Assembly (NCBI GenBank): GCA_964623315.1
Contig: CAZUSU010000016.1
Location: 1 to 14,545, forward strand
DNA length: 14,545 nucleotides
Direction of reading: 5' to 3'
Source: CAZUSU01 sp964623315
Lineage (GTDB): Bacteria; Patescibacteriota; Patescibacteriia; Magasanikbacterales; 2-02-FULL-50-9b
Shown: in pieces, positions 5,885 through 12,250 of the stretch
Position numbering within the stretch: position 1 is the first letter of the stretch
Layout: each line of letters begins with the position of its first letter
Program-made: the position numbers and the translations under genes
Notes under the pieces: model-generated
Databases searched by the model: none
Seen by the model: only the letters and a program-made list of their open reading frames with translations
Told to the model about the DNA's origin: nothing

Positions 5885-6496
5885 GTGAAAAAAAACGCAA
5901 ACAAAACGGCGGCCGCGGCCTGCGCGGCAGTGTTCATGATCGTGATGGCGGCGGCGGCCAGCAGTGGCTGTAGCCGCGAGACGGCGCCGAGTAGCGGCGG
6001 CCACAGCGACATGGCCACGCCGGCAGAGTCGCTTCCCGCAGACCCAAGCGAGACGGCGGCGCGCGCGGCGGCAGAAGTGCCGGACATCGCGTCACTGCGC
6101 TTGTTCAAGCAAGTGCGCTGTGCGTACGTACAGCACAAGCGCGTCCCGCTGTGGTACGACGCCACCGGCGTGCACCGTGCTGGTGCGATTGGCACGAGGG
6201 TGATTGGGTTGGTGACCCGTTACCCGTATGAAATCGTGCCTGTGGTGGGGGAGGTGGGCGGTAAGACGCTGATCATCGTTGACAACGGTGTCAACAAATG
6301 GAGGAAACTCTGGGTCGCCAGCACCGACCTCACGGACAATCCACGGTACGCCTACTACGTGGCGTCGGACCCAATGTCCGGCCACTACGAGCTCACCAGT
6401 TCGGCAACCGAGTTGTGCCCAGACAAGATGGTGCACAACAAGGAGCTGGTGCCGCCGTTCCAGCTGGTCCCGAAAGGACCAACAGCCACCGAATGA
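5885..6496 (+). CDS. lipoprotein, possibly SH3-like domain
   Basis: 203 residues from GTG 5885. The signal peptide has a basic start (VKKNANK), a hydrophobic core (about 8-25) and the lipobox-like ASSGC with Cys29 as the lipid site. A polar, disordered linker (about 30-65) precedes a domain (about 75-190) with alternating hydrophobic strands: VPLWYDATG, GTRVIGLVTRYPYEIVPVVGEV, KTLIIVDNG and WRKLWVASTDL. The arrangement, ending in WVAS.DL, resembles a bacterial SH3-like cell-wall-binding domain, but this is an inference and I recognise no named family. Two Cys (about 81 and 179) might pair. Base composition is unlike the following gene: 72% GC at 6001-6060 against 33% at 6781-6840. It has its own promoter and strong terminator. 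Confidence 0.8.
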   Translation: MKKNANKTAAAACAAVFMIVMAAAASSGCSRETAPSSGGHSDMATPAESLPADPSETAARAAAEVPDIASLRLFKQVRCAYVQHKRVPLWYDATGVHRAGAIGTRVIGLVTRYPYEIVPVVGEVGGKTLIIVDNGVNKWRKLWVASTDLTDNPRYAYYVASDPMSGHYELTSSATELCPDKMVHNKELVPPFQLVPKGPTATE

Positions 6497-6501
6497 CCAC
6501 C

Positions 6502-6541
6502 CCCCGCATGCCCATCCGGCGTGCGGGGATCTTTTTTTTTT
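6502..6541 (+). terminator. strong intrinsic terminator
   Basis: An 11-bp GC-rich stem (6502-6512 with 6518-6528, one G-T pair), a 5-base loop and then a run of ten T after ATC. It ends the lipoprotein transcript. Confidence 0.92.
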
Positions 6542-6566
6542 ATCACGACTCGCGTATCATTTGCAC

Positions 6567-7694
6567 ATGCCACTCCTCATTCAATTCGGCGCTTTTCCGG
6601 ATTTGTCGCGTGCCGAACTTTGTGCGCGCGTGCCCGCATGCGCGAATGGCCACCTTATAGCCGGCCGATTTTTTCTGACCGACGCGCCTCTTTCACCGGC
6701 GTGGGCCATTGAAAATCTCGGCGGCGTCGTTAAAATTGCCGAAATTCTAGAAGAAGAAGCGGTGCCAGAGGCGCTGGCGGCCGTTGTTCTGAAATACACG
6801 CCTGAATCAAAAAAAATTATTTTTGGCATTTCATCAGCAACCACAACAAAAATTGGTTTTGAAATTAAACGCGTTCTGCGCGAATTAACCGAACAACCCG
6901 TTCGTCTCGTGACGAGCCGCACCACAGAATTTTCTTCGGCAACGACAATTTTGGAACATTTATTGCCGCCCGATGGCGTTGAACTGCAAATTATTAAAGG
7001 TGGCCACCGCACTGTCGTGGCGCGCACCGTTGCGGCACAGCAATTTAGCGACTGGTCCTTGCGCGACTTTGGCCGGCCGGGGCGCAACGCGCGGCGCGGC
7101 ATGCTTCCGCCAAAACTGGCGCGCATGATGGTGAATTTAGCGCTCGGCGAGCGCGACACGTCTGCCGCCGTTGTGTACGACCCCTTTTGCGGATCCGGCG
7201 CCGTGGTGTCTGAAGCGCTTTTGCTCGGCGCCCGCACTGTTTTTGGCTCGGATATTTCACCCGCCGCTGTACAGGACACCAAAAAAATGGTTTCGTGGCT
7301 CAAACGTGAAGCAAATTTATTCACGCACGACGCCACCAAACCGGCAACACAAATAAAAAACGGCTCTGTTGACGCGGTTGTTGCCGAACCGTTTTTGGGG
7401 CGGCCGCTTTCTCGCGGCGAAGAATTGACCACGGACGAAAAACACGACCTCGTGAATTTATACGCAGTCGCACTTCGGCAATTGGCGCCAAAACTGTCTT
7501 TGAACGGCCGCATTGTGCTTGCCCTACCGTTTTTCCGCCAAAAAAATGGCGACGAAGACCTTCCACTTGATAAAATTTTAGAAAAAACCGGCCTAAAAAT
7601 TGATCCTCTCCTCCCCGACCACCCCACCATCCGCTATTTTCGCCCTGATCAGCGTACCGGACGAGTACTTGTGCGTCTAATTACTTCCGATTGA
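6567..7694 (+). CDS. TRM11-like SAM-dependent methyltransferase
   Basis: 375 residues from ATG 6567; longer in-frame starts would read through the preceding gene and terminator. The N-terminal half (about 1-150) has the look of a THUMP-like or adaptor region. It is followed by RPGRNARRGMLPPKLARMMVNLA (170-192), the stretch typical of the Trm11/TrmG10 group, then SAM motif I DPFCGSG (205-211) and the acidic GSDIS (227-231) ending strand 2. The position of the catalytic (N/D)PP(Y/F) motif reads AEPFLG (273-278). The group methylates the exocyclic amine of guanosine in tRNA; a DNA target is less likely but possible. A TATCAT box ends 6 nt before the ATG, so the mRNA may be leaderless; no Shine-Dalgarno sequence is seen. 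Confidence 0.85.
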   Translation: MPLLIQFGAFPDLSRAELCARVPACANGHLIAGRFFLTDAPLSPAWAIENLGGVVKIAEILEEEAVPEALAAVVLKYTPESKKIIFGISSATTTKIGFEIKRVLRELTEQPVRLVTSRTTEFSSATTILEHLLPPDGVELQIIKGGHRTVVARTVAAQQFSDWSLRDFGRPGRNARRGMLPPKLARMMVNLALGERDTSAAVVYDPFCGSGAVVSEALLLGARTVFGSDISPAAVQDTKKMVSWLKREANLFTHDATKPATQIKNGSVDAVVAEPFLGRPLSRGEELTTDEKHDLVNLYAVALRQLAPKLSLNGRIVLALPFFRQKNGDEDLPLDKILEKTGLKIDPLLPDHPTIRYFRPDQRTGRVLVRLITSD

Positions 7695-7702
7695 AAGGCC
7701 AG

Positions 7703-7828
7703 ATTCATCATTTTTTGGGAACGGCCACAGCGACGAGAATTTTTCATGCGCAGAATGGAATTGATTCTCGGCGCGTGGAGTAGCGAGGAATGTGTTTATT
7801 CCGAGCGGGTTCCTAAAAAATGAGGAAT
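7703..7828. repeat. inverted-repeat element, 126 bp
   Basis: Outer arms 7703-7722 and 7809-7828 are inverted repeats matching at 18 of 20 bases. Inside are further pairs: CGAGAAT (7734-7740) with ATTCTCG (7764-7770), and GGAAT (7787-7791) with ATTCC (7798-7802). No gene inside. It may act as a terminator for the methyltransferase, or be a non-autonomous palindromic repeat. Confidence 0.7.
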
Positions 7829-7843
7829 CGTGCCTAAACAAAT

Positions 7844-7898
7844 AATCCGCTAATTTCGGGTGTACCCCTCCCGCAGGCACACCTGAAAGCAACGGATT
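7844..7898. repeat. 55-nt strong hairpin
   Basis: AATCCG pairs with CGGATT, then a symmetric 4/4 internal loop (CTAA/GCAA), then TTTCGGGTGT pairs with ACACCTGAAA over 10 bp with one G-T pair; a 15-base loop remains, itself holding CCT/AGG. There is no clear T-tract on either side, so it is not an obvious terminator. RNA element or palindromic repeat; function unknown. Confidence 0.7.
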
Positions 7899-7946
7899 TT
7901 GTATATGATGATGTTATCATTGTCTAATTCCCTGTGTCAACGCATC

Positions 7947-8051
7947 AAAAGTATAAACTATCCTACACACTGTGGATAACTATGGGGAAAACTTTCGACT
8001 TATACACAGATAAAAACAATTTTTTGGCTCAACACAGAAAAGTATAAGCTA
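7947..8051. other. AT-rich DnaA-box cluster, origin-like region
   Basis: Two perfect DnaA boxes in opposite orientation: TGTGGATAA (7971-7979) and TTATACACA (8000-8008). A 7-of-9 match, TCCTACACA, lies at 7961-7969. The cluster is flanked by a 14-bp direct repeat, AAAAGTATAARCTA, at 7947-7960 and 8038-8051, and contains an A/T-rich stretch (8009-8027). It sits in the largest gene-free region of the window. It could be a chromosomal origin or a DnaA-controlled promoter region. Against an origin: no dnaA, dnaN, gyrB or rpmH is in the window. Confidence 0.5.
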
Positions 8052-8054
8052 CTG

Positions 8055-8083
8055 TTGACATCCACGCAAAAAACTGTTATAGT
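8055..8083 (+). promoter_or_regulatory. near-consensus sigma-70 promoter
   Basis: TTGACA (8055-8060), an exact 17-bp spacer and TATAGT (8078-8083). This is the best promoter in the window. Transcription should start around 8088-8090, 46 bp downstream of a direct repeat and DnaA boxes that could control it. Confidence 0.85.
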
Positions 8084-8087
8084 GTAT

Positions 8088-8446
8088 ATGTTGTTCACTG
8101 TACGCGTTGAGTTCGTTGTGACGAGAGACCATAACGAGTTCCGCCCAGTAGCAACCATCGCTCTTTTGCCCGAAATAGTTCTTTTTACAAACGTTCATCT
8201 TCTCTTACGAAAAAAGGGATGAGAAAGGTTGAGCACTTACTTGTAAGTCGCTCCCGCTCAAACCGGTGTGTTCTCGCAATAACATTGAGAACAAAGCACC
8301 ACGCGAAGGGATTATATGAACATTAGCCCGCAAGACAGTAATCCCGAGAGGCGTCAACCTGATGCCTTCAGGTACACTCTCTTGCAAAGGGGCGACCTCG
8401 CCGTTCAATAACGAAATGGGCGTAAGGACGCCCCTGTTTGCTTTTT
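8088..8446 (+). ncRNA. candidate structured RNA of unknown family
   Basis: About 360 nt between a near-consensus promoter and an intrinsic terminator, with no long reading frame. Predicted local helices are 8109-8120/8130-8141 (12 bp with G-T pairs) and GGTTGAGC pairing with GCTCAAACC (from 8228). Inside that lies a tetraloop hairpin, ACTTA/TAAGT. GTTCTC and GAGAAC give an alternative pairing near 8270-8291. Further helices are GGGATTA/TAATCCC (8308-8314/8339-8345), GAGAG/CTCTC enclosing ACCTGA/TCAGGT (8346-8381), and GGCG/CGCC (8391-8402). I found no match to RNase P RNA, tmRNA, SRP RNA or a common riboswitch core. Alternatively it is coding: three short frames (8088-8222, 44 aa, ATG at the predicted transcript start; 8219-8326, 35 aa, ATGA overlap; 8316-8411, 31 aa, with AAGGG 5 nt upstream) overlap head to tail. 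Confidence 0.5.
8418..8446 (+). terminator. intrinsic terminator of the 8088 transcript
   Basis: GGGCGT pairs with ACGCCC around tetraloop AAGG (8418-8433), followed by CTGTTTG and then CTTTTT. The T-tract is interrupted, so partial read-through into the zinc-finger operon is possible. Confidence 0.7.
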
Positions 8447-8456
8447 AAGGAACAGC

Positions 8457-8831
8457 GTGTTATTTTATAAGCATATGTCAACATTCGCACCTCAATTTCT
8501 AGACGAAACAAAAAATCAGCTTGAACAGCAGATCACCAAAATAGAAAAACAGCTTTCGGAACTCAAACAAAATGGCACGGCCTTTCCTAACTATGGCGAA
8601 GGTGAAGACGAAAGCGCCGAAGAAGTGGCAACCTATGACACCAATTTACAATTAATTGATTCCATTCAATCAGAAATGCGGGACGCCAAAGAGGCGCTCA
8701 AACGCATGGCCAACGGCACCTATGGCACTTGCAAATACTGCAGTAACCCCATAGACGAACAGCGTCTGCGCGCACGGCCCACCTCATCTTCATGCGTCGC
8801 GTGCAAAAAAGCGCTCACGCAAGAGGTATAA
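8457..8831 (+). CDS. DksA/TraR-family zinc-finger protein
   Basis: 124 residues from GTG 8457, chosen because AAGGA (8447-8451) lies 5 nt upstream; ATG 8475 (MSTFAPQ) is an alternative six codons in. An N-terminal helical, Gln/Lys/Glu-rich coiled coil (about 14-38), an acidic stretch GEGEDESAEE (47-56) and a second helix (about 63-85) precede the C4 zinc finger. The finger is C92-x2-C95 with x17, then C113-x2-C116, and carries the family's TYGTCKYCSNPI and RLRARP strings. Family members bind the RNA polymerase secondary channel and modulate transcription, often with ppGpp; whether this one does so is inferred. First gene of a tight unit with lspA (1-nt gap) and comM. Confidence 0.9.
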   Translation: MLFYKHMSTFAPQFLDETKNQLEQQITKIEKQLSELKQNGTAFPNYGEGEDESAEEVATYDTNLQLIDSIQSEMRDAKEALKRMANGTYGTCKYCSNPIDEQRLRARPTSSSCVACKKALTQEV

Positions 8832-8832
8832 T

Positions 8833-9267
8833 ATGAAAACGGAGGGAAATAAACTAAAAATTTTAGGCGCGCTGTGTGCCCTTGTGGCCATTGATCGATT
8901 TTTTAAGCAATTAATAGAGCAAAATTTTTTTGATACAAAAATTATCGGATGGCAGTGGCTCGCACTTGAGCGGCATCATAATTTTGGCGTGGCATTTAAT
9001 GTGCCGATTCCTTTATACGTGGTAATTCCGCTGACTTTTTTAATTATAATCGGTCTTGTCCTGTGGATACGCCGCCACCCGCACGATTTTTTTGCCCAAC
9101 TTGGGGCAAGCGCCGTAATTCTTGGCGCCATTTCAAATCTGTTTGATCGCATCTGGTACGGATACACGGTGGACTATATTCGCCTCATTAACAGTATTAT
9201 TAATATCGCCGATTTACTCGTGCTTGCCGGCATTTTTTTGCTTGTCTCGCGCCAAAAATCGGACTAA
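8833..9267 (+). CDS. lspA: lipoprotein signal peptidase (signal peptidase II)
   Basis: 144 residues with four membrane segments (about 8-25, 61-79, 88-104 and 122-138). The catalytic Asp pair is present in context: NLFDR (D105) and NIADL (D127). The supporting motifs DRFFKQ (D21) and NFGVAFN (N50, N56) also fit. It cleaves lipidated prolipoproteins just before the lipobox Cys in the cytoplasmic membrane; the two lipoproteins in this window (2-466 and 5885-6496) are plausible substrates. It starts 1 nt after the zinc-finger stop, with AAGAGG 6 nt upstream. Slightly shorter than the 150-170 residues of most LspA. Confidence 0.96.
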   Translation: MKTEGNKLKILGALCALVAIDRFFKQLIEQNFFDTKIIGWQWLALERHHNFGVAFNVPIPLYVVIPLTFLIIIGLVLWIRRHPHDFFAQLGASAVILGAISNLFDRIWYGYTVDYIRLINSIINIADLLVLAGIFLLVSRQKSD

Positions 9268-9274
9268 CTATTTT

Positions 9275-9282
9275 AAAGGAGG
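9275..9282 (+). promoter_or_regulatory. very strong ribosome site with unusual spacing
   Basis: AAAGGAGG is almost the full complement of the 16S rRNA tail, but ends only 1 nt before ATG 9284. Usual spacing is 5-9 nt. No other in-frame start nearby fits the ComM N-terminus. Confidence 0.6.
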
Positions 9283-9283
9283 T

Positions 9284-10753
9284 ATGATCTATTCTTGCAG
9301 AAGTGCGGCACTGCACGGTATTGAAGCACAACGCGTTACCATTGAAACGTCCGTCGCCGCCGGCATGTCCGCCTTTACCATTGTTGGGTTCCCCGACACC
9401 CGTGTGCAGGAAGCGCGCGAGCGCATTAGGTGCGCTATCAAACACAGCGGCGTGGCGTTTCCGTACAATCAGCGCATCACCTGCAACTTGGCACCAGCCA
9501 ACGTACGCAAAGAAGGAACGGGGTTTGATGTTGCTATTGCTATGACGCTCGTTGCGGCCGTCACTAAACTTGCTCTGCCGCCACACATTTTGTTTGTCGG
9601 CGAACTAGGGCTCGATGGATCGGTGCGGCCGGTACGTGGTGTGGTCGCGGCAATTAAGATGGCGCACGAACAGAACGATGCGGCAATAATTATTCCTGCA
9701 GAAAATACGGCCGAAGCAGAGTGCGCGGCATCATTGCTTCCTGTTTACACGGCAAAAAATTTGGCAGAAATTATTGCGTTTGTTCGCGGACTGCAAAAAT
9801 TGCCGCAAATCACCTCTATACCTAACAGTCAACGCACCGCACCCCTCGTTGATCTCAAAAATATTTTCGGCAATGAATCACCCAAACGAGCGCTTGAAAT
9901 TGCGGCGGCCGGACACCACCATCTCTTGATGTGCGGCCCACCAGGAACGGGAAAAACAATGCTCGCGCAAGCACTCACCGGCATTTTGCCGCGACTCAAC
10001 GTGTCGCAACAAATTGCCACGATGCAAATGTATTCCGCGACCAATATACCGCGCGCACTGTCCGATGAACCACCCTTGCGCGCGCCACACCACAGCAGTA
10101 CGTCGCACGCGCTGATTGGCGGCGGTACACCGGTGCGGCCGGGAGAAATTACTCTGGCGCATCACGGCGTTTTATTTTTGGATGAACTGCCCGAATTTAA
10201 CCGCCACGTGCGCGAGTTGTTGCGCCAGCCGCTTGAAACGGGCAGGATTTCTGTTGCACGCGCCGGCGAGACGTATCAATTTCCGGCGCAGTTCCAGTTG
10301 GTTGCCGCGTATAATCCGTGCCCGTGCGGCTATGCCGGCGATCCGGTGCATCACTGCCGTTGTACGGCCGCTGACGTTCTGCGCTATGAAAAAAAAATTT
10401 CCGGCCCTCTGCTGGATCGCGTTGATCTTTTTGTCACCGTACCGCGACAGGAACTGATGATTAAAAGGGGGGCGCCGGAAAATTCGGAGCAGGTACAACA
10501 ACGTGTTGTACAAGCGCAAAAGTTTGCCACAACACACGCACCGCTCACGCATATATACCACGTACCGGAACATCTTACTGGCGCCGCACAACAATTGTTA
10601 ACAACAGCCGCGACGCGTCTTGCACTGTCACCGCGCGCACTCCTGCGCACCGCACGGGTGGCGCGCACCGTTGCCGACCTCTCTTTTGAGATGTCGGTAA
10701 CCGAGTGTCATGTTGCCGAGGCGCTTCAATTTCGCGCGCCTTCCCTCGCTTAG
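9284..10753 (+). CDS. comM: ComM/YifB-family AAA+ ATPase
   Basis: 489 residues from ATG 9284, the point where family N-termini (short strand then A.LGIE) begin; the frame is open further upstream inside lspA. The N-terminal ChlI/Lon-like domain (about 5-165) contains VGFPDT and FDVAIA.TLVAA. The Mg-chelatase AAA+ core has Walker A GPPGTGKT (218-225), Walker B LFLDE (297-301), sensor-like NPCPCGY (345-351) and LLDRVDLF (376-383), with a Cys set (346, 348, 358, 360) that may bind metal. The C-terminal helical domain ends at 489. ComM is a ring helicase that extends branch migration of incoming DNA during natural transformation, which fits the competence reported in CPR genomes. It starts 16 nt after the lspA stop. 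Confidence 0.95.
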   Translation: MIYSCRSAALHGIEAQRVTIETSVAAGMSAFTIVGFPDTRVQEARERIRCAIKHSGVAFPYNQRITCNLAPANVRKEGTGFDVAIAMTLVAAVTKLALPPHILFVGELGLDGSVRPVRGVVAAIKMAHEQNDAAIIIPAENTAEAECAASLLPVYTAKNLAEIIAFVRGLQKLPQITSIPNSQRTAPLVDLKNIFGNESPKRALEIAAAGHHHLLMCGPPGTGKTMLAQALTGILPRLNVSQQIATMQMYSATNIPRALSDEPPLRAPHHSSTSHALIGGGTPVRPGEITLAHHGVLFLDELPEFNRHVRELLRQPLETGRISVARAGETYQFPAQFQLVAAYNPCPCGYAGDPVHHCRCTAADVLRYEKKISGPLLDRVDLFVTVPRQELMIKRGAPENSEQVQQRVVQAQKFATTHAPLTHIYHVPEHLTGAAQQLLTTAATRLALSPRALLRTARVARTVADLSFEMSVTECHVAEALQFRAPSLA

Positions 10754-10794
10754 AGCCTGTTTACAATCTTCCCCCTCTTCTGGAAACAGGCTCT
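10752..10794. terminator. hairpin shared by convergent comM and M23 genes
   Basis: AGAGCCTGTTT (10752-10762) pairs perfectly with 10784-10794 over 11 bp; the loop is 21 bases. The comM stop TAG overlaps the left arm and the M23 stop begins at the last base of the right arm. No T-tract follows on either strand, so it is a weak terminator at best; a relic of a mobile element's ends is an alternative. Confidence 0.55.
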
Positions 10795-12218
10795 TAGCGC
10801 AAATATTTAAACGGGTTCACGCGCTTGCCGTTCACTATTATTTCAAAATGCAGGTGCGAACCGGTGGAACGACCGGTTGTGCCAACACGCGCAACAGTGT
10901 CCCCGCGGTTCACAAACTGTCCGACAGACACAAACACGCGACTGTTGTGCGCATAACGCGACTGCATGCCATTACCGTGATCAATCAACACCATATTGCC
11001 GTATCCGTTATTAATCCAACCGGAATAAATAACCGTACCATCGTCCGTGGCGTACACGGAATCAGAATAATCGCCGTCAATATCAAGACCGGGGTGGTAT
11101 GCGCTAAAGTATTGGTTGACGACGCGACGCGTGCTCGGCCAAAATAATTTTTCGCCAGCCGCCGCGGGCGGACGTTTTACCACATCAGGTGGTGGTGGCG
11201 CCTCGCCAGACGGCAGAGTGGAGGGCTCTGGCGTCGGAACAGGTTCTGGTGTTGAGTCGGGAACTGGTTGCGGTTTTTGATTTGGTTTTGGCTTTGGCTT
11301 TGGCTCCGTTGGCGCAACAGTAACTGGCACAGAAATTATGGGTGCAAGACCCGGTACCAAAACCATTTCACCCTTAACAAACAGGTCGTCTTCGCCAACG
11401 CCGTTAGCCCGTGCGATGCGTGTAGCCGTCACGCCAAATTTACGCGCCACGTCGCGCGCGGTTCCGCCGGTTTTTATGAGGTACACCGTGCCGTCTTCCC
11501 GCGGAATGAGCAGGGTATCGCCGGCGCGCACCTCGCCGCGTATTTTTAAATTATTCGCGCCCAGCACTGTTTCATTTTTGATGCCGAATTTTTTTGCTAT
11601 TTTTACAATCGTATCCCCGCGCTGTACGGCATAGCGTTGGAATGGTTTTATTTTTTCCGGAACCGGTGGTGACAATTTTAACGGCGCCTCCACCGCAGGC
11701 GGCGTTCCCACACGGCCACCATACGGAAACACCAACGCCACTGATCCACCGGCGCGATACACCACCCCTTGTTGCCCTTCACCGGGGCTATCATCAGAGG
11801 TGGCAAAAATATCATCTTCTTGCCAATCCGCTTCGCCCTTACCTAAAATTGAGTTAAATAAAATCGTGTGCGCACCCGGAATTATTCCGGCTCGCAGTGG
11901 GGCACCGGCCGCGACGACGGAAAAAATGCCCACACACACAAACAGCACAGACAAAACGGCACTGCGGCTGGTCGCCACATGTGCCCAGCGCTGGTGGGGA
12001 TCGGGAGACAATTCATTAAACTGGCGCGCAAGCAGACGGACACGCCGATATGCCGGAACAATAATGTGCGGTAAAAGTGGCCGTCCCGCCCACACAAAAA
12101 AATGCCCAACCATTCCGGCGAGCCACACTAAAAATCGTTTTGCGAGCACCAGTGCGCGCACCGCAACAAGTAAATATTTGAGTACGTGCCGTTTCACAAT
12201 CGTATGAATTGGGCTCAT
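10794..12218 (-). CDS. LysM and M23 peptidase murein hydrolase
   Basis: 474 residues. The N-terminus has two hydrophobic stretches (about 14-45 and 86-106) that should anchor it in the membrane. Two LysM domains (about 195-239, YAVQRGDTIVKIAKKFGI; and 245-289, YLIKTGGTARDVARKFGV) bind peptidoglycan. A Pro/Lys/Glu-rich linker (about 298-352) leads to the M23 (lysostaphin-type) domain (356-474). Its zinc and catalytic residues are intact: H375-x3-D379, H424 and H455-x-H457. It cleaves peptide cross-links in the wall, probably during growth or division. The ATG at 12218 is only 3 nt after a -10 box, so the transcript may have almost no leader. It is divergent from the glycosyltransferase. Confidence 0.95.
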   Translation of the reverse strand: MSPIHTIVKRHVLKYLLVAVRALVLAKRFLVWLAGMVGHFFVWAGRPLLPHIIVPAYRRVRLLARQFNELSPDPHQRWAHVATSRSAVLSVLFVCVGIFSVVAAGAPLRAGIIPGAHTILFNSILGKGEADWQEDDIFATSDDSPGEGQQGVVYRAGGSVALVFPYGGRVGTPPAVEAPLKLSPPVPEKIKPFQRYAVQRGDTIVKIAKKFGIKNETVLGANNLKIRGEVRAGDTLLIPREDGTVYLIKTGGTARDVARKFGVTATRIARANGVGEDDLFVKGEMVLVPGLAPIISVPVTVAPTEPKPKPKPNQKPQPVPDSTPEPVPTPEPSTLPSGEAPPPPDVVKRPPAAAGEKLFWPSTRRVVNQYFSAYHPGLDIDGDYSDSVYATDDGTVIYSGWINNGYGNMVLIDHGNGMQSRYAHNSRVFVSVGQFVNRGDTVARVGTTGRSTGSHLHFEIIVNGKRVNPFKYLR

Positions 12219-12221
12219 TAA

Positions 12222-12250
12222 AGGATACTATGGTATGCTGGTTCGGTCAA
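12222..12250 (-). promoter_or_regulatory. promoter of the M23 gene
   Basis: Minus-strand TTGACC (12250-12245), a 17-bp spacer and TATCCT (12227-12222). It overlaps the glycosyltransferase start codon and ribosome site on the other strand, so the two genes may interfere. Confidence 0.65.

Noticed and set aside
6581..7630. A 349-codon minus-strand frame
   Set aside because: It lies wholly antisense to the methyltransferase, has a composition rich in Ser/Arg/Thr typical of shadow frames, and shows no motifs.
8346..8373. Similarity to the ACCTGAT segment of TPP riboswitches
   Set aside because: The companion conserved TGAGA and GCCAGCG elements are not in the required positions, and the segment is explained by a simple hairpin.
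8205..8408. A 67-codon minus-strand frame in the intergenic region
   Set aside because: No promoter, ribosome site or domain; it is the complement of the folded plus-strand transcript with promoter and terminator.
8055..8446. RNase P RNA, tmRNA or SRP RNA
   Set aside because: The diagnostic GAGGAAAGTCC core, a tRNA-like end and the GGAAG/AGCA loop are all absent.
9122..9283. Longer start for ComM inside lspA
   Set aside because: The added residues are out-of-frame lspA sequence; the ComM fold begins right after ATG 9284.
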